Positions 1-6,460 of a stretch of 10,729 nucleotides of DNA are shown piece after piece. Source of the stretch: an uncultured Eubacteriales bacterium (lineage in GTDB: Bacteria; Bacillota; Clostridia; Oscillospirales; Oscillospiraceae). A model generated the notes under the pieces. That model made no database searches and was not told where the DNA came from. It worked only from the letters and a program-made list of their open reading frames with translations. The stretch is from contig CABSFY010000082.1 of assembly GCA_902477055.1 (NCBI GenBank), positions 1-10,729 on the forward strand, read 5' to 3'. Each line of letters opens with the position of its first letter. Position 1 is the first letter of the stretch. Made by a program: the position numbers and the translations under genes.

Positions 1-1312
1 GGCCGCCGTCGGTGCGGGCGGTCAGCAGGTCGCCGTCGCGGCCGTCGATCAGCACGCGCTCGGTCTTGCCGACGTAGGCGCGGTGCTTTTCTTCGGAAAT
101 GCGATTTTGCACCGCGCAAAGGCGGTCAAATCGGCGGTTTTTGTCAGCTTTTGTGAAGGGATCCGGCATTTTTGCCGCGGGCGTTCCGCCGCGCGGGGAG
201 AAGATGAAGGTAAACAGCGCGTCGTACCGCACACGCTCAATCAGGCGCACGGTGTCCTCGAATTCCTCCTCCGTTTCGCCGGGAAAGCCGACGATCACGT
301 CGCTTGTCAGGACAAGGTCCGGCATGATGCTCCGGCCGTAATCGACCAGTGACAGGTACTGCGCGGTGTCATAATGGCGGTTCATCGCCTTGAGAACGCG
401 GTCGTTTCCGGACTGGAAGGGCAGATGGAATTGCTTGCAGATTTTTGGATAGGCCGCGATGGTGTCAAATAGCTTTTTACTCGCGTCCTTGGGGTGCGAG
501 GTCATGAAGCGCAGACGGAATTCGCCCGGCAACTGTGCGATCTGCGCCATCAGATCGGCAAAATCAACACCGAGGCCGAGGTCCTTGCCGTAGGAATTGA
601 CATTTTGGCCCAGTAACGTGATTTCTTTATAGCCCGCGGCGATCAGCTCGCGGCATTCCTTCTGTACGTCCTCCGGCTTTCGGGAGCGTTCGCGGCCCCG
701 GACGTAGGGGACGATGCAGTAGGAACAGAAATTATTGCATCCATACATGACAGAAACCCACGCCTTGAGCGGATTCGTGCGGCTGACGGGGATGTTCTCG
801 GCAATCGACCCGGCGCTGTCCTCGACGGCGAAAACGCGCTTTCCGGTGGACAGCACGCCCCACAGAAGCTCCGGAAACCGCCACAGATGGTGCGTGGAAA
901 ACACACCGTCCACGTGCGGGTAGGAGTGGCGGATGCGGTCGGACACAGCGGGCTGGCCCATCATACAGCCGCAAAGGAAAATTTTCTGCCGGGGATGGCG
1001 ACGCTTTGTGTGCGTCAGTGCGCCGACGTTGCCGAACACGCGCTGCTCGGCGTGCTCGCGGATGGCGCAGGTGTTCATGACGACGAGATCTGCGCCCTCC
1101 TCGGTGTCGGTAAATCCGTAACCTGACGCCTCAAGCATCCCGCGGATGCGCTCGGAATCGGCCTCGTTCTGCTGGCAGCCGTAGGTATCGATGCAGGCGA
1201 CGGGCGTTATGCCCTGCCCCGCCCAGTAATCGCGTATCATGGCGCAAAAGGTTTCCTGACGGTGCAGCTCCTCCGGCGAAATGACGGTAGTTTTCGTTTC
1301 GGTCGTACTCAA
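1..1312 (-). CDS. miaB: tRNA-2-methylthio-N6-dimethylallyladenosine synthase MiaB, C-terminus cut by window edge
   Basis: Radical-SAM iron-sulfur enzyme that adds a methylthio group to i6A37 of tRNAs reading UNN codons. 437 codons are visible. The N-terminal MTTase domain carries the three cluster cysteines C46 (DTYGCQQNEADSERI), C82 (MNTCAIREHAEQR) and C116 (LCGCMMGQ). The radical-SAM core has C192-C196-C199 in MYGCNNFCSYCIVPYVRGRE, which is the MiaB rather than the MtaB or RimO signature. A TRAM domain begins near residue 410 and is truncated. The start is TTG at 1312, with GGAGG at 1321-1325 and an 8-nt spacer. The ATG at 1320 abuts the GGAGG directly and runs into TGA after three codons, so it is not the start. 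Transcription is away from the 1419-1600 repeat. Family assignment is very secure; the TTG start is well supported by frame and spacing. Confidence 0.96.
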   Translation of the reverse strand, partial: MSTTETKTTVISPEELHRQETFCAMIRDYWAGQGITPVACIDTYGCQQNEADSERIRGMLEASGYGFTDTEEGADLVVMNTCAIREHAEQRVFGNVGALTHTKRRHPRQKIFLCGCMMGQPAVSDRIRHSYPHVDGVFSTHHLWRFPELLWGVLSTGKRVFAVEDSAGSIAENIPVSRTNPLKAWVSVMYGCNNFCSYCIVPYVRGRERSRKPEDVQKECRELIAAGYKEITLLGQNVNSYGKDLGLGVDFADLMAQIAQLPGEFRLRFMTSHPKDASKKLFDTIAAYPKICKQFHLPFQSGNDRVLKAMNRHYDTAQYLSLVDYGRSIMPDLVLTSDVIVGFPGETEEEFEDTVRLIERVRYDALFTFIFSPRGGTPAAKMPDPFTKADKNRRFDRLCAVQNRISEEKHRAYVGKTERVLIDGRDGDLLTARTDGG

Positions 1313-1320
1313 AAGAACAT

Positions 1321-1325
1321 CCTCC
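1321..1325 (-). promoter_or_regulatory. Ribosome binding site deciding the TTG start of miaB
   Basis: GGAGG on the minus strand lies 8 nt before the TTG at 1312. The nearest ATG (1318-1320) directly touches the GGAGG and opens a three-codon frame ending in TGA that overlaps the TTG. No other in-frame start precedes the conserved domain. Confidence 0.75.
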
Positions 1326-1418
1326 GGTTCTGAAAAATCAAAAGGCAATTTGCAGGGCATAAAGCATCGTTATATGCCGCATGAGCGGTCATCGGCCGTC
1401 CGTGCAGGCAATTTTGGC

Positions 1419-1600
1419 TTAGTGAATAGTGAATGGTGAACAGTGAATAGTGAATAATATAATCGGTGTGCCTCGCGGCACAGATTAAAAATCCGCTGCG
1501 GCGCAGAGGGAATAAGAGTTACGATAACCCAAAAAGTCTACCGATTTCTAAAAAGCCAATATTATTCACTATTCACCATTCACTGTTCACTATTCACTAA
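1419..1600. repeat. 182-bp palindromic element with 42-bp heptamer-built arms
   Basis: The left arm (1419-1460) and right arm (1559-1600) are inverted copies matching at 38 of 42 positions. Each arm consists of TTA, five tandem GTGAAYR heptamers and an ATAAT-rich inner end. In the left arm the third unit is GTGAATG and the fourth GTGAACA; in the right arm, read on the same strand sense, these two are swapped. The 98-bp interior holds a small hairpin (GTGCC-GCGA-GGCAC on the minus strand) and no convincing ORF. The form is MITE-like, but no target-site duplication is obvious. A diverged third arm lies at 6585-6626, so this is a dispersed family. It sits between convergently placed ends of the cobalamin operon and the miaB leader. 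Confidence 0.85.
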
Positions 1601-1664
1601 AACAGTACTGCCCGCAACAGCGCGGTGCTCCCATCCCGCCCTGCGTAAGATTGGGAATCTGCAT
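1590..1664 (-). CDS. Possible 24-aa Cys-rich small ORF ending inside the heptamer repeat
   Basis: A good promoter at 1684-1712 predicts a start of transcription near 1677, 13 nt before this ATG. The peptide begins MQIPNLTQGGMGAPR and ends CCGQYCFSE, with its TAG stop inside the right heptamer arm. There is no clear Shine-Dalgarno sequence (only GCAGCAAG before the ATG). The diverged repeat copy near 6610-6640, read on the minus strand, gives a similar end (PCQQYRFSE then TAG). That may mean a conserved peptide or simply that the DNA repeat extends past the arm. I do not recognise the peptide. It may well not be translated. Confidence 0.2.
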   Translation of the reverse strand: MQIPNLTQGGMGAPRCCGQYCFSE

Positions 1665-1683
1665 CTTGCTGCTGTAAGAGATA

Positions 1684-1712
1684 ATTATATCATTTTTCTG
1701 TCGAAAATGCAA
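1684..1712 (-). promoter_or_regulatory. Sigma70-type promoter between the cobalamin operon and the repeat element
   Basis: On the minus strand, TTGCAT (1707-1712) and a perfect TATAAT (1684-1689) are separated by exactly 17 bp. Predicted transcription starts near 1677 and reads leftward through the small ORF and the 1419-1600 palindrome toward miaB. It lies directly after the DUF2284 stop codon, so it could be the distal miaB promoter or drive a short repeat-encoded RNA. Confidence 0.6.
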
Positions 1713-1718
1713 GGATTC

Positions 1719-2258
1719 TTAACCAAAAGCGTACATTCCGAACAGGCCGAGGAGGCCCTCGCCGCAGTCGTATTCCATGCCGCACGCCTCCGCCAGCTTG
1801 CGGACGAAGATACAGTAAGCGGACATGCAGGAGTATTGCAGATCGGGAAAGCGGCACGGCTCGCCCTTCGGCAGAACACACGGGGCGCACAGCGAACAGC
1901 CGCTTGCACCGACGATCACACCGTCGCAGCCCTCGTCACGCAGGCGCTGGATGAGGCGCAGCTCCGCAGTGTTATGCGATTTCTTGGCTTTTTTGATGGT
2001 CGGCGCGTCAGAATAGTCCTGCACCTGCCAGATCGTTTGCAGCACGAGTGCTTTTTTATGCGCCAAAATTCGCTGCTTCATTGCCTCCGGCGAACCGCAG
2101 TCGGGCGGGCAGGAATAGTTTGCGCCGTACTGGCCGCAGAGGTTTTCCTCGCAGTAGGGACGGAACATCGGGTCGAACACGATTTGGTCCGTGTCCACGA
2201 CCGCCGCGGCGGCAAAGCCCTCCGACACGGCGAGATCGATCATCGTTTGCTCGTTCAT
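1719..2258 (-). CDS. DUF2284 Cys-rich predicted metal-binding protein, last gene of the cobalamin operon
   Basis: 179-aa protein of the DUF2284 family, which has no established function. It has 13 cysteines. The main groups are C36/C41, C50/C54 in YSCPPDCGSPEAM, C121/C124/C127/C135 in SGCSLCAPCVLPKGEPC, and C144/C149/C159/C165. The CxxCxxC run followed by another Cys is ferredoxin-like and suggests an Fe-S cluster or other metal site. No signal peptide or membrane segment is seen, so it is probably cytoplasmic. Its ATG overlaps the stop of the CobC-like gene (ATGA), making co-translation with the cobalamin genes likely. A role in cobalt or corrinoid handling is inferred only from this position. 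Confidence 0.85.
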   Translation of the reverse strand: MNEQTMIDLAVSEGFAAAAVVDTDQIVFDPMFRPYCEENLCGQYGANYSCPPDCGSPEAMKQRILAHKKALVLQTIWQVQDYSDAPTIKKAKKSHNTAELRLIQRLRDEGCDGVIVGASGCSLCAPCVLPKGEPCRFPDLQYSCMSAYCIFVRKLAEACGMEYDCGEGLLGLFGMYAFG

Positions 2259-2821
2259 TTCGTTTCCTCCGGGATGCGGTGCCAGCTTCTTGCGTGGCCG
2301 TCCGTAAACTCGATGCAGCAGCCCGTCCCCGGCTGCATATTGTAACCAAAGCGCGGGCCGCCGAAATAGTACATTAAAATTGCAGTAATCACGCCGCCGT
2401 GGACGATGCAGACGGCATCCTCGCCCTTTTGCAGAAGGGCTTTGACTGCGCGGACGCTGCGCTGCTGCACCTCGTCCGGGCTTTCGCCGCCGGGACAGCG
2501 GTTGTGTTCGAAGTCACGGAGCCATTCCTGATATTCCGGCGTGTCCTTTAGCTCGTCATGTGTGTGCATTTCGAAGATGCCGAAATGGAGTTCCTCCAAA
2601 TCCGGCACAACGGTGTACGGCACGTCGCCATACAGTGCGTGCAGCGTCTGCTCGGTGCGCAGCAGGCCGCTGATGTAGTAGTGGTCCGCACGCGGATAGC
2701 GGGCGGCGTTTTGTTGCAGCTTGACCACGGATTCTGGCAGAAGCGGCAGATTTGTTGTTCCGTAATAGCACATTCTGCGGTTGCCCTCCGTTTCGCCGTG
2801 GCGCAGCAGGTATAACTTCAT
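2255..2821 (-). CDS. cobC: Histidine phosphatase family protein, probable alpha-ribazole phosphatase CobC
   Basis: 188-aa phosphoglycerate-mutase-like phosphatase. The catalytic motif LRHGETEGN places the phosphorylated histidine at H8, with R7. The second active-site histidine is H141 in CIVHGGVITA, and the acidic residue region is LEELHFGIFE (about 76-85). In a cobalamin operon the expected job is removing the 5'-phosphate of alpha-ribazole phosphate or adenosylcobalamin phosphate. The start at 2821 overlaps the preceding stop (ATGA), with GGAGG 8 nt upstream. A longer in-frame upstream extension is possible on paper but would run through the preceding gene and lacks family similarity. The phosphatase family is certain; the CobC assignment rests on context, since these enzymes are hard to tell apart by sequence. 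Confidence 0.85.
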   Translation of the reverse strand: MKLYLLRHGETEGNRRMCYYGTTNLPLLPESVVKLQQNAARYPRADHYYISGLLRTEQTLHALYGDVPYTVVPDLEELHFGIFEMHTHDELKDTPEYQEWLRDFEHNRCPGGESPDEVQQRSVRAVKALLQKGEDAVCIVHGGVITAILMYYFGGPRFGYNMQPGTGCCIEFTDGHARSWHRIPEETK

Positions 2822-3168
2822 TTCAATTCCTCCGATAATCCGCAAAAGACGCGCGTGACGCGCAGCGCCTGTGCGGCAAGTGTTTGCAGCATCGCGCCAT
2901 GCCGTTCCCGCCACGCCCGTTCCGCCGGGTCGAGCGGGACAATGCCGCCGCCGATCTCCCTCGAAATGACGACCGCGGACGCGAAAAGCTCCGTCCAGCG
3001 GCGCGGGTCCAAGTCCCGCCGCGTCAGGGCTTCGAGATGCGTGTAGCATCGATAGCCCGGCGCGGGGTCGTGCAGCGCGAGGTCAAGCACCTCGTTTTGT
3101 GCAATGTGATATTCTTTTAACGTCCACGTTAATTTGCCCTGATAGGCCCCGCCGAGTACCAAGTGCAT
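2818..3168 (-). CDS. Short CobU-like protein with degenerate P-loop
   Basis: 116-aa protein that resembles both ends of CobU with the middle missing. The N-terminus LVLGGAYQGKL (residues 3-13) matches the CobU P-loop start, but the Ser/Thr after GK is Leu. Residues 66-79 (VVISREIGGGIVP) match the CobU C-terminal NEVGxGIVP motif and are followed by the expected R..R..G...Q.LA pattern and a GLxxxLK-like end. Normal CobU is about 180 aa. A guanylated His region (RxxHR after the first third) is not seen. It starts 5 nt after the cobS stop and overlaps the next gene by ATGA. It may be a subunit or regulator acting with the full-length CobU, or a corrinoid-binding relic under selection. It does not look like a recent pseudogene, because frame, start and coupling are intact. 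Confidence 0.75.
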   Translation of the reverse strand: MHLVLGGAYQGKLTWTLKEYHIAQNEVLDLALHDPAPGYRCYTHLEALTRRDLDPRRWTELFASAVVISREIGGGIVPLDPAERAWRERHGAMLQTLAAQALRVTRVFCGLSEELK

Positions 3169-3173
3169 CCATC

Positions 3174-3905
3174 TCACCTCGCCAGCGTCCAAATTGCGAT
3201 TCCGGTCAGCTCGCCGAGCGTGAGCGCAAAGCCTGACACGTCGCCGGACATCCCGCCGAGCTGCCGGTCGGCATACCAGACCGCAAGCCAATAGCCCGCA
3301 GCAGCCGCCAACGGAGCGAAGCTGCCCGCAAGCCCCAGCGGCAGGCCGATGCCGAGTGCCAAAAGCGTCCAGAGCAGCACCGTTACAGTTGTATTTTTGG
3401 CTTTTAGCGCAGCATATTGACTCGTTTCCATCGGCCGCAGCATCCTTACGGCCAGCGCCGCGCAGGCGCGGGTGACGGCGGGAATACAGAGCAGGCCCGT
3501 CCAGCACGCACCGTCGGCCGCAAAAAACAGGCTCCACTGCGTCAGCGCCAGCAGCACCATACCGATCACAGCGAACGCGCCGCAGTGAGAGTCCTTCAGT
3601 ATTTTTTGCCGCACGGCAAGCTCCCGCCGCGAAAGCACCGCGTCGCATACGTCCATATATCCGTCAAGATGGATAAATCCCGTTACAAGCCACGGTGCCG
3701 CCGCCATCAGCAGCGCCCGGAGCGGGTCCGGCGCATTTTTCAGCAGGAAAAGCAGGCCGACCCAGACACCGCCGACGATCAGCCCCACGCCGGGCAGCCA
3801 CAGCAGCATCTGCTCCCGCGCCTCCTCGTTCCAGCGGCGCAGAGGGCAGGGAATGGCCAGAAACATCCCCCACGCCATGCCAAGGCCATCAAGTAAGCGT
3901 TTCAT
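3174..3905 (-). CDS. cobS: Adenosylcobinamide-GDP ribazoletransferase CobS
   Basis: 243-aa integral membrane enzyme that joins GDP-cobinamide and alpha-ribazole (phosphate) in the last assembly step. The family motifs are present in order. GFIHLDGYMDVCDAVLSRR (residues 76-94) corresponds to the usual G.LHxDGLADTxDG, with Tyr-Met and Cys substitutions typical of a diverged clostridial branch. ILKDSHCGAF (102-111) and LGGMSGDVSGF (216-226) follow. Several hydrophobic segments are visible at about 36-55, 65-78, 112-130, 176-194 and 198-212. The length is normal. Its ATG lies inside the end of cobU (17-nt overlap), which indicates translational coupling. Function is secure from motifs plus context. 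Confidence 0.93.
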   Translation of the reverse strand: MKRLLDGLGMAWGMFLAIPCPLRRWNEEAREQMLLWLPGVGLIVGGVWVGLLFLLKNAPDPLRALLMAAAPWLVTGFIHLDGYMDVCDAVLSRRELAVRQKILKDSHCGAFAVIGMVLLALTQWSLFFAADGACWTGLLCIPAVTRACAALAVRMLRPMETSQYAALKAKNTTVTVLLWTLLALGIGLPLGLAGSFAPLAAAAGYWLAVWYADRQLGGMSGDVSGFALTLGELTGIAIWTLAR

Positions 3906-4440
3906 AAATTTGCTTTCCTTTCCATATCGCAGGCAGCCCCGCCGTGATTTCTGCTACCACGTCAAATTGCGCGGCCAGCGCACGGCAAATCTCCGCCAGC
4001 CCGCGCCGGTAGCGCTCGGTCCAGTCGTCGTAGGCCACGCCGTCGAACCAGACCGCATCGCAGACGCAGACAAAGTGCGCAAAATGTTCACTCACGGTCA
4101 AAAGCTCCCGTGCAGCCCGTGCCGCCGCATCCACGTCCGGTGCGCCATCCGGCGGGAACATCTCCGCCGAGAGGCAGGCCGTTACGCTGTCAAACAGCAC
4201 CGCCGCATCCGCGTCGAGCTGCGGCAGAATCACGGTCAGCTCGCGGCTGCGTTCAATCGTCCGGAAACCCCAGCCTGCGCGTTCGGCCCTGTGGCGCTCG
4301 ATGCGTGCCAGATCTTCGCCGTCCACCGGTTCCATTGTTGCCCAGTAATAGGGCGATGCTGTTCCGGACAACGTGCGCGTCAGACGTTGGGCGGTCATGC
4401 TTTTACCGCTCTTGCTGCCGCCGACAAGCAAAATTCTCAT
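3889..4440 (-). CDS. cobU: Adenosylcobinamide kinase / adenosylcobinamide-phosphate guanylyltransferase CobU
   Basis: 183-aa, full-length for CobU. It phosphorylates adenosylcobinamide and then transfers GMP to make GDP-cobinamide. The P-loop is VGGSKSGKS (residues 6-14). The second signature YYWATMEPVDGEDLARIERHRAER (split as residues 31-54) contains H50, in the position of the guanylated histidine of Salmonella CobU. The C-terminal region keeps the GLPAIWKG-like end. However, the usual NEVGxGIVP stretch is replaced by VCDAVWFDGVAYDDW, so this copy is diverged exactly where the short CobU-like protein is conserved. The start at 4440 overlaps the cobT stop (ATGA). Confidence 0.92.
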   Translation of the reverse strand: MRILLVGGSKSGKSMTAQRLTRTLSGTASPYYWATMEPVDGEDLARIERHRAERAGWGFRTIERSRELTVILPQLDADAAVLFDSVTACLSAEMFPPDGAPDVDAAARAARELLTVSEHFAHFVCVCDAVWFDGVAYDDWTERYRRGLAEICRALAAQFDVVAEITAGLPAIWKGKQIYETLT

Positions 4441-5540
4441 GCGTTTTCCACCGTAAAGCTGTCCCCCGCGCGGATGGGGGAGAGATAGTCGTCCTGAATT
4501 TCCGCTTCGGCGAAGGTCGCCATGTCGTTCATTGCGGCGCAGGCAGCCTCCAGCACACGGAAAAACACCGGGCAGCCGCTCCCCTCGCCGAGGCGCATCC
4601 CCAGCAGCAGGCTCGGCTCCAGCCCCAGCTCCGCCGCCGCCAACCGGTAGCCCGGTTCGTATGACGCGTGGGACAAAAACAGGTACTCCCGCGCCGCCGG
4701 GCAAAGTCGAACGGCACATAACGCAGCCACAATAGATATATAACCGTCCACGACTGCCGGAAGCCGTGCAGCCGCGCAGCCGAGGAACGCACCGGTCATC
4801 GCCGCAAGATCGAGCCCGCCGACCGCCGCCAGCACACCGACGGGATCCGACGGGTCGGGGTGATGCAGGTTCAGCGCCTGCCGCAGGACGTCCTTTTTCC
4901 GCGCGAAGCCCGCGTCCGTCAGCCCGCCGCCGCGGCCGGACACCGCCTCGACCGAGCTGCCGGTCAGCGCAGCCAGCACCGCCGCCGAGGTCGTGGTATT
5001 GCCGATGCCCATCTCGCCGATGCCGACGGCCGTTACGCCGTCCTCCGCCGCTTCACGCGCCAGCGCAACGCCGACGGCGATCGCATCGAGCGCCTGCTGC
5101 CGCGTCAGGGCGGGTTCGCGGGCGATGTTGCCGGTCGCGCGGCGGATTTTTCGGTCGAGAATACCGGAAAAATGCCGGTCGGTGTCGATGCCGACATCCG
5201 TCACGCGAATTTCATCGCCGAAATGCTGCGCCATCGCGGACATTCCAGTAATATTACGCGTCATATTGATTGCCTGTGCCAGCGTGACCGACGGCGGCGC
5301 GGACGAAACGCCCTCTGCCACCACGCCGTTATCCGCCGCGAACACCAAAATTCTGCATTTTTCCATCGTCGGGCGGTCCTTGCCCGTGATGCCGGCCAGC
5401 CGGACGGCGTAGTCCTCCAGCTTGCCGAGGCTGCCGGGCGGCTTGGCCAGCTCTGCCTGCCGCCGACGCGCGCAGTCCATCGCCGCCGCATCGGGCGGTG
5501 TGATCTGCCGTAAAAGAGCAGTCAGCTCCAATTCTGTCAT
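4437..5540 (-). CDS. cobT: Nicotinate-nucleotide:dimethylbenzimidazole phosphoribosyltransferase CobT
   Basis: 367-aa cytoplasmic enzyme that makes alpha-ribazole phosphate from nicotinate mononucleotide and the lower-ligand base. Visible motifs are KPPGSLG (33-39), FAADNGVVAEGVS (68-80), GEMGIGNTTTSAA (175-187), SGRGGGL (201-207) and LGEGSG with E319, equivalent to the catalytic Glu317 of Salmonella CobT. MATFAEAEI follows near the C-terminus, then a tail of about 20 residues. The start at 5540 is chosen because it forms an ATGA with the upstream stop and has GGAG 8 nt before. A longer frame back to 5621 would overlap the upstream gene and lacks similarity. Confidence 0.95.
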   Translation of the reverse strand: MTELELTALLRQITPPDAAAMDCARRRQAELAKPPGSLGKLEDYAVRLAGITGKDRPTMEKCRILVFAADNGVVAEGVSSAPPSVTLAQAINMTRNITGMSAMAQHFGDEIRVTDVGIDTDRHFSGILDRKIRRATGNIAREPALTRQQALDAIAVGVALAREAAEDGVTAVGIGEMGIGNTTTSAAVLAALTGSSVEAVSGRGGGLTDAGFARKKDVLRQALNLHHPDPSDPVGVLAAVGGLDLAAMTGAFLGCAAARLPAVVDGYISIVAALCAVRLCPAAREYLFLSHASYEPGYRLAAAELGLEPSLLLGMRLGEGSGCPVFFRVLEAACAAMNDMATFAEAEIQDDYLSPIRAGDSFTVENA

Positions 5541-6289
5541 GTTAATTCTCCAACCTTTTTCAGCCACGCGAGCGAGGCCGCGCAGGACTGCGTTTCGATC
5601 GTAAAGCTCGCGGCCGGACACAGGCGCTGCGCCGCTTCGAGCAGCTGCACCATCGGGACCGTCCCCTCGCCGAGCGGGTTGTGCAGGTCCCAGCCGCCGA
5701 AATTGTTATGTAAGTGGAAATGCCGCAGCCATGGGGCCATTGGCTCGAGCCATTCCAGCGGCGGCGTACGGCTGATCTCCGTGTTCGCGTGGCCCACGTC
5801 GAGGCAAAGGCGAAGGCGCGGGTCGTCCACCTGCCGGACGATCTGCACCAGCGATTCCGGCGACGGCTCCATCACATTTTCCAGCGCAAGGCACACCGTT
5901 TCCGGCACGTCGAACAGGAATTCGCGCCAGAAAATGACGCTTTGCTCGACGAACCATTCCGGAAAATAGACGTACGGCTGGTAGCCCGCGTGGACGACGA
6001 TGCAGTCGATGCCGAGGCGGGCGGCGATGGCCAGCGTCTGGCGATAGCGGCGCTTGGCAATTTCCCGCACCAGCGGGTCAATCGCACAGGGAAGCAGCTC
6101 GGCAAACGGCGCGTGGAGCCACAGCCGCTCCGTCCCGGCGCACTGCGCCTCGGCGGCGGCAAGCTGCGCCGCATCCTCCAGATTCGGCGCGTAGGAAAAG
6201 GCCGTCAGCTCCAGCCCAAGGCCCTCTTGCCGCGCCAAAGCCGGCGCTTCGGCATCCATACAGGACAAAAACAACCGCTCCCGGCGCAT
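5537..6289 (-). CDS. TIM-barrel sugar phosphate isomerase/epimerase-like protein, first gene of the cobalamin operon
   Basis: 250-aa member of the xylose-isomerase-like / AP-endonuclease-2 TIM-barrel superfamily. Alternating beta-strand motifs run through the chain: LGLELTAF (E27), LWLHAPF (H59), CIVVHAGY (H100), LALENVM (E137), LCLDVGHANTE (D164, H167), RHFHLHNNFGGWDLH (190-203) and FTIETQ (E232). The E137/D164/H-cluster/E232 set is consistent with a divalent-metal site. The substrate is unknown. The gene leads the operon and overlaps cobT by ATGA, so an unassigned step in lower-ligand or ribose-phosphate handling is plausible but inferred only. The start has a GGGAG 4 nt upstream and a promoter at 6319-6347. 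A downstream Met at residue 11 is a less likely start. Confidence 0.85.
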   Translation of the reverse strand: MRRERLFLSCMDAEAPALARQEGLGLELTAFSYAPNLEDAAQLAAAEAQCAGTERLWLHAPFAELLPCAIDPLVREIAKRRYRQTLAIAARLGIDCIVVHAGYQPYVYFPEWFVEQSVIFWREFLFDVPETVCLALENVMEPSPESLVQIVRQVDDPRLRLCLDVGHANTEISRTPPLEWLEPMAPWLRHFHLHNNFGGWDLHNPLGEGTVPMVQLLEAAQRLCPAASFTIETQSCAASLAWLKKVGELT

Positions 6290-6318
6290 ATCGCTCCCAC
6301 CCTTCGTTTTCTGCGGCT

Positions 6319-6347
6319 ATTATACCGCATTTCCTGCCGGATTTCCA
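6319..6347 (-). promoter_or_regulatory. Probable promoter of the cobalamin nucleotide-loop operon
   Basis: On the minus strand, TGGAAA (6342-6347) and a perfect TATAAT (6319-6324) are separated by 17 bp. Transcription would start near 6312, giving a leader of about 23 nt before the ATG at 6289. That is far too short for a cobalamin riboswitch. The -10 lies inside one arm of the 6318-6401 inverted repeat. Confidence 0.65.
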
Positions 6348-6371
6348 CCCATCAAAGCAAAAAAGCAAGCC

Positions 6372-6400
6372 TTGCAAATCGCCGCCGAATGCGGTATACT
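6372..6400 (+). promoter_or_regulatory. Possible rightward promoter
   Basis: TTGCAA (6372-6377), a 17-bp spacer and TATACT (6395-6400). The -35 matches consensus at four of six positions. A start near 6407 would run antisense through the small-RNA candidate toward the amidohydrolase gene. The case rests on sequence alone. Confidence 0.35.
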
Positions 6401-6434
6401 ATTATAACAGTGATGCTATCGCAGCGGAGCGCAG

Positions 6435-6460
6435 AATTATAAAAAGAGAGTTGGCACCCC
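6435..6460 (-). terminator. Intrinsic terminator of the small RNA
   Basis: The 3' half of the closing stem (GUGCCAACUC) is followed directly by UCUUUUUAUAAUU on the minus strand. The stem partner is about 60 nt upstream (6518-6530), so the whole RNA fold acts as the terminator hairpin. Confidence 0.6.

Larger units (their letters stand above)
6318..6401. repeat. 14-bp inverted repeat embracing two mirrored -10 boxes
   Basis: TATTATACCGCATT at 6318-6331 is the reverse complement, with one mismatch, of AATGCGGTATACTA at 6388-6401. The left arm contains the -10 of the leftward operon promoter. The right arm contains TATACT (6395-6400) with TTGCAA (6372-6377) 17 bp before it on the plus strand. 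The arms are 56 bp apart. This could be a paired operator for divergent promoters or a duplicated promoter fragment. The rightward promoter would make RNA antisense to the small-RNA candidate. Confidence 0.5.

Noticed and set aside
1419..1600. Tandem GTGAATA-type repeats as a CRISPR array
   Set aside because: The units are 7 bp with no spacers, and no cas genes are present.
1707..2345. 212-aa plus-strand open frame
   Set aside because: It lies antisense to the DUF2284 and CobC-like genes, has no similarity or ribosome site, and is a shadow of GC-rich coding sequence.
5541..5621. Longer N-terminus of CobT beginning at 5621
   Set aside because: It would overlap the upstream gene by 85 bp. The 5540 start has the ATGA overlap, a GGAG site and the family's usual beginning.
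6358..6375. Minus-strand terminator GCAAG-G-CTTGC followed by six T
   Set aside because: The stem is at most five base pairs with a one-base gap, and it lies only about 10 bp upstream of the operon -35, so support is too weak to list.
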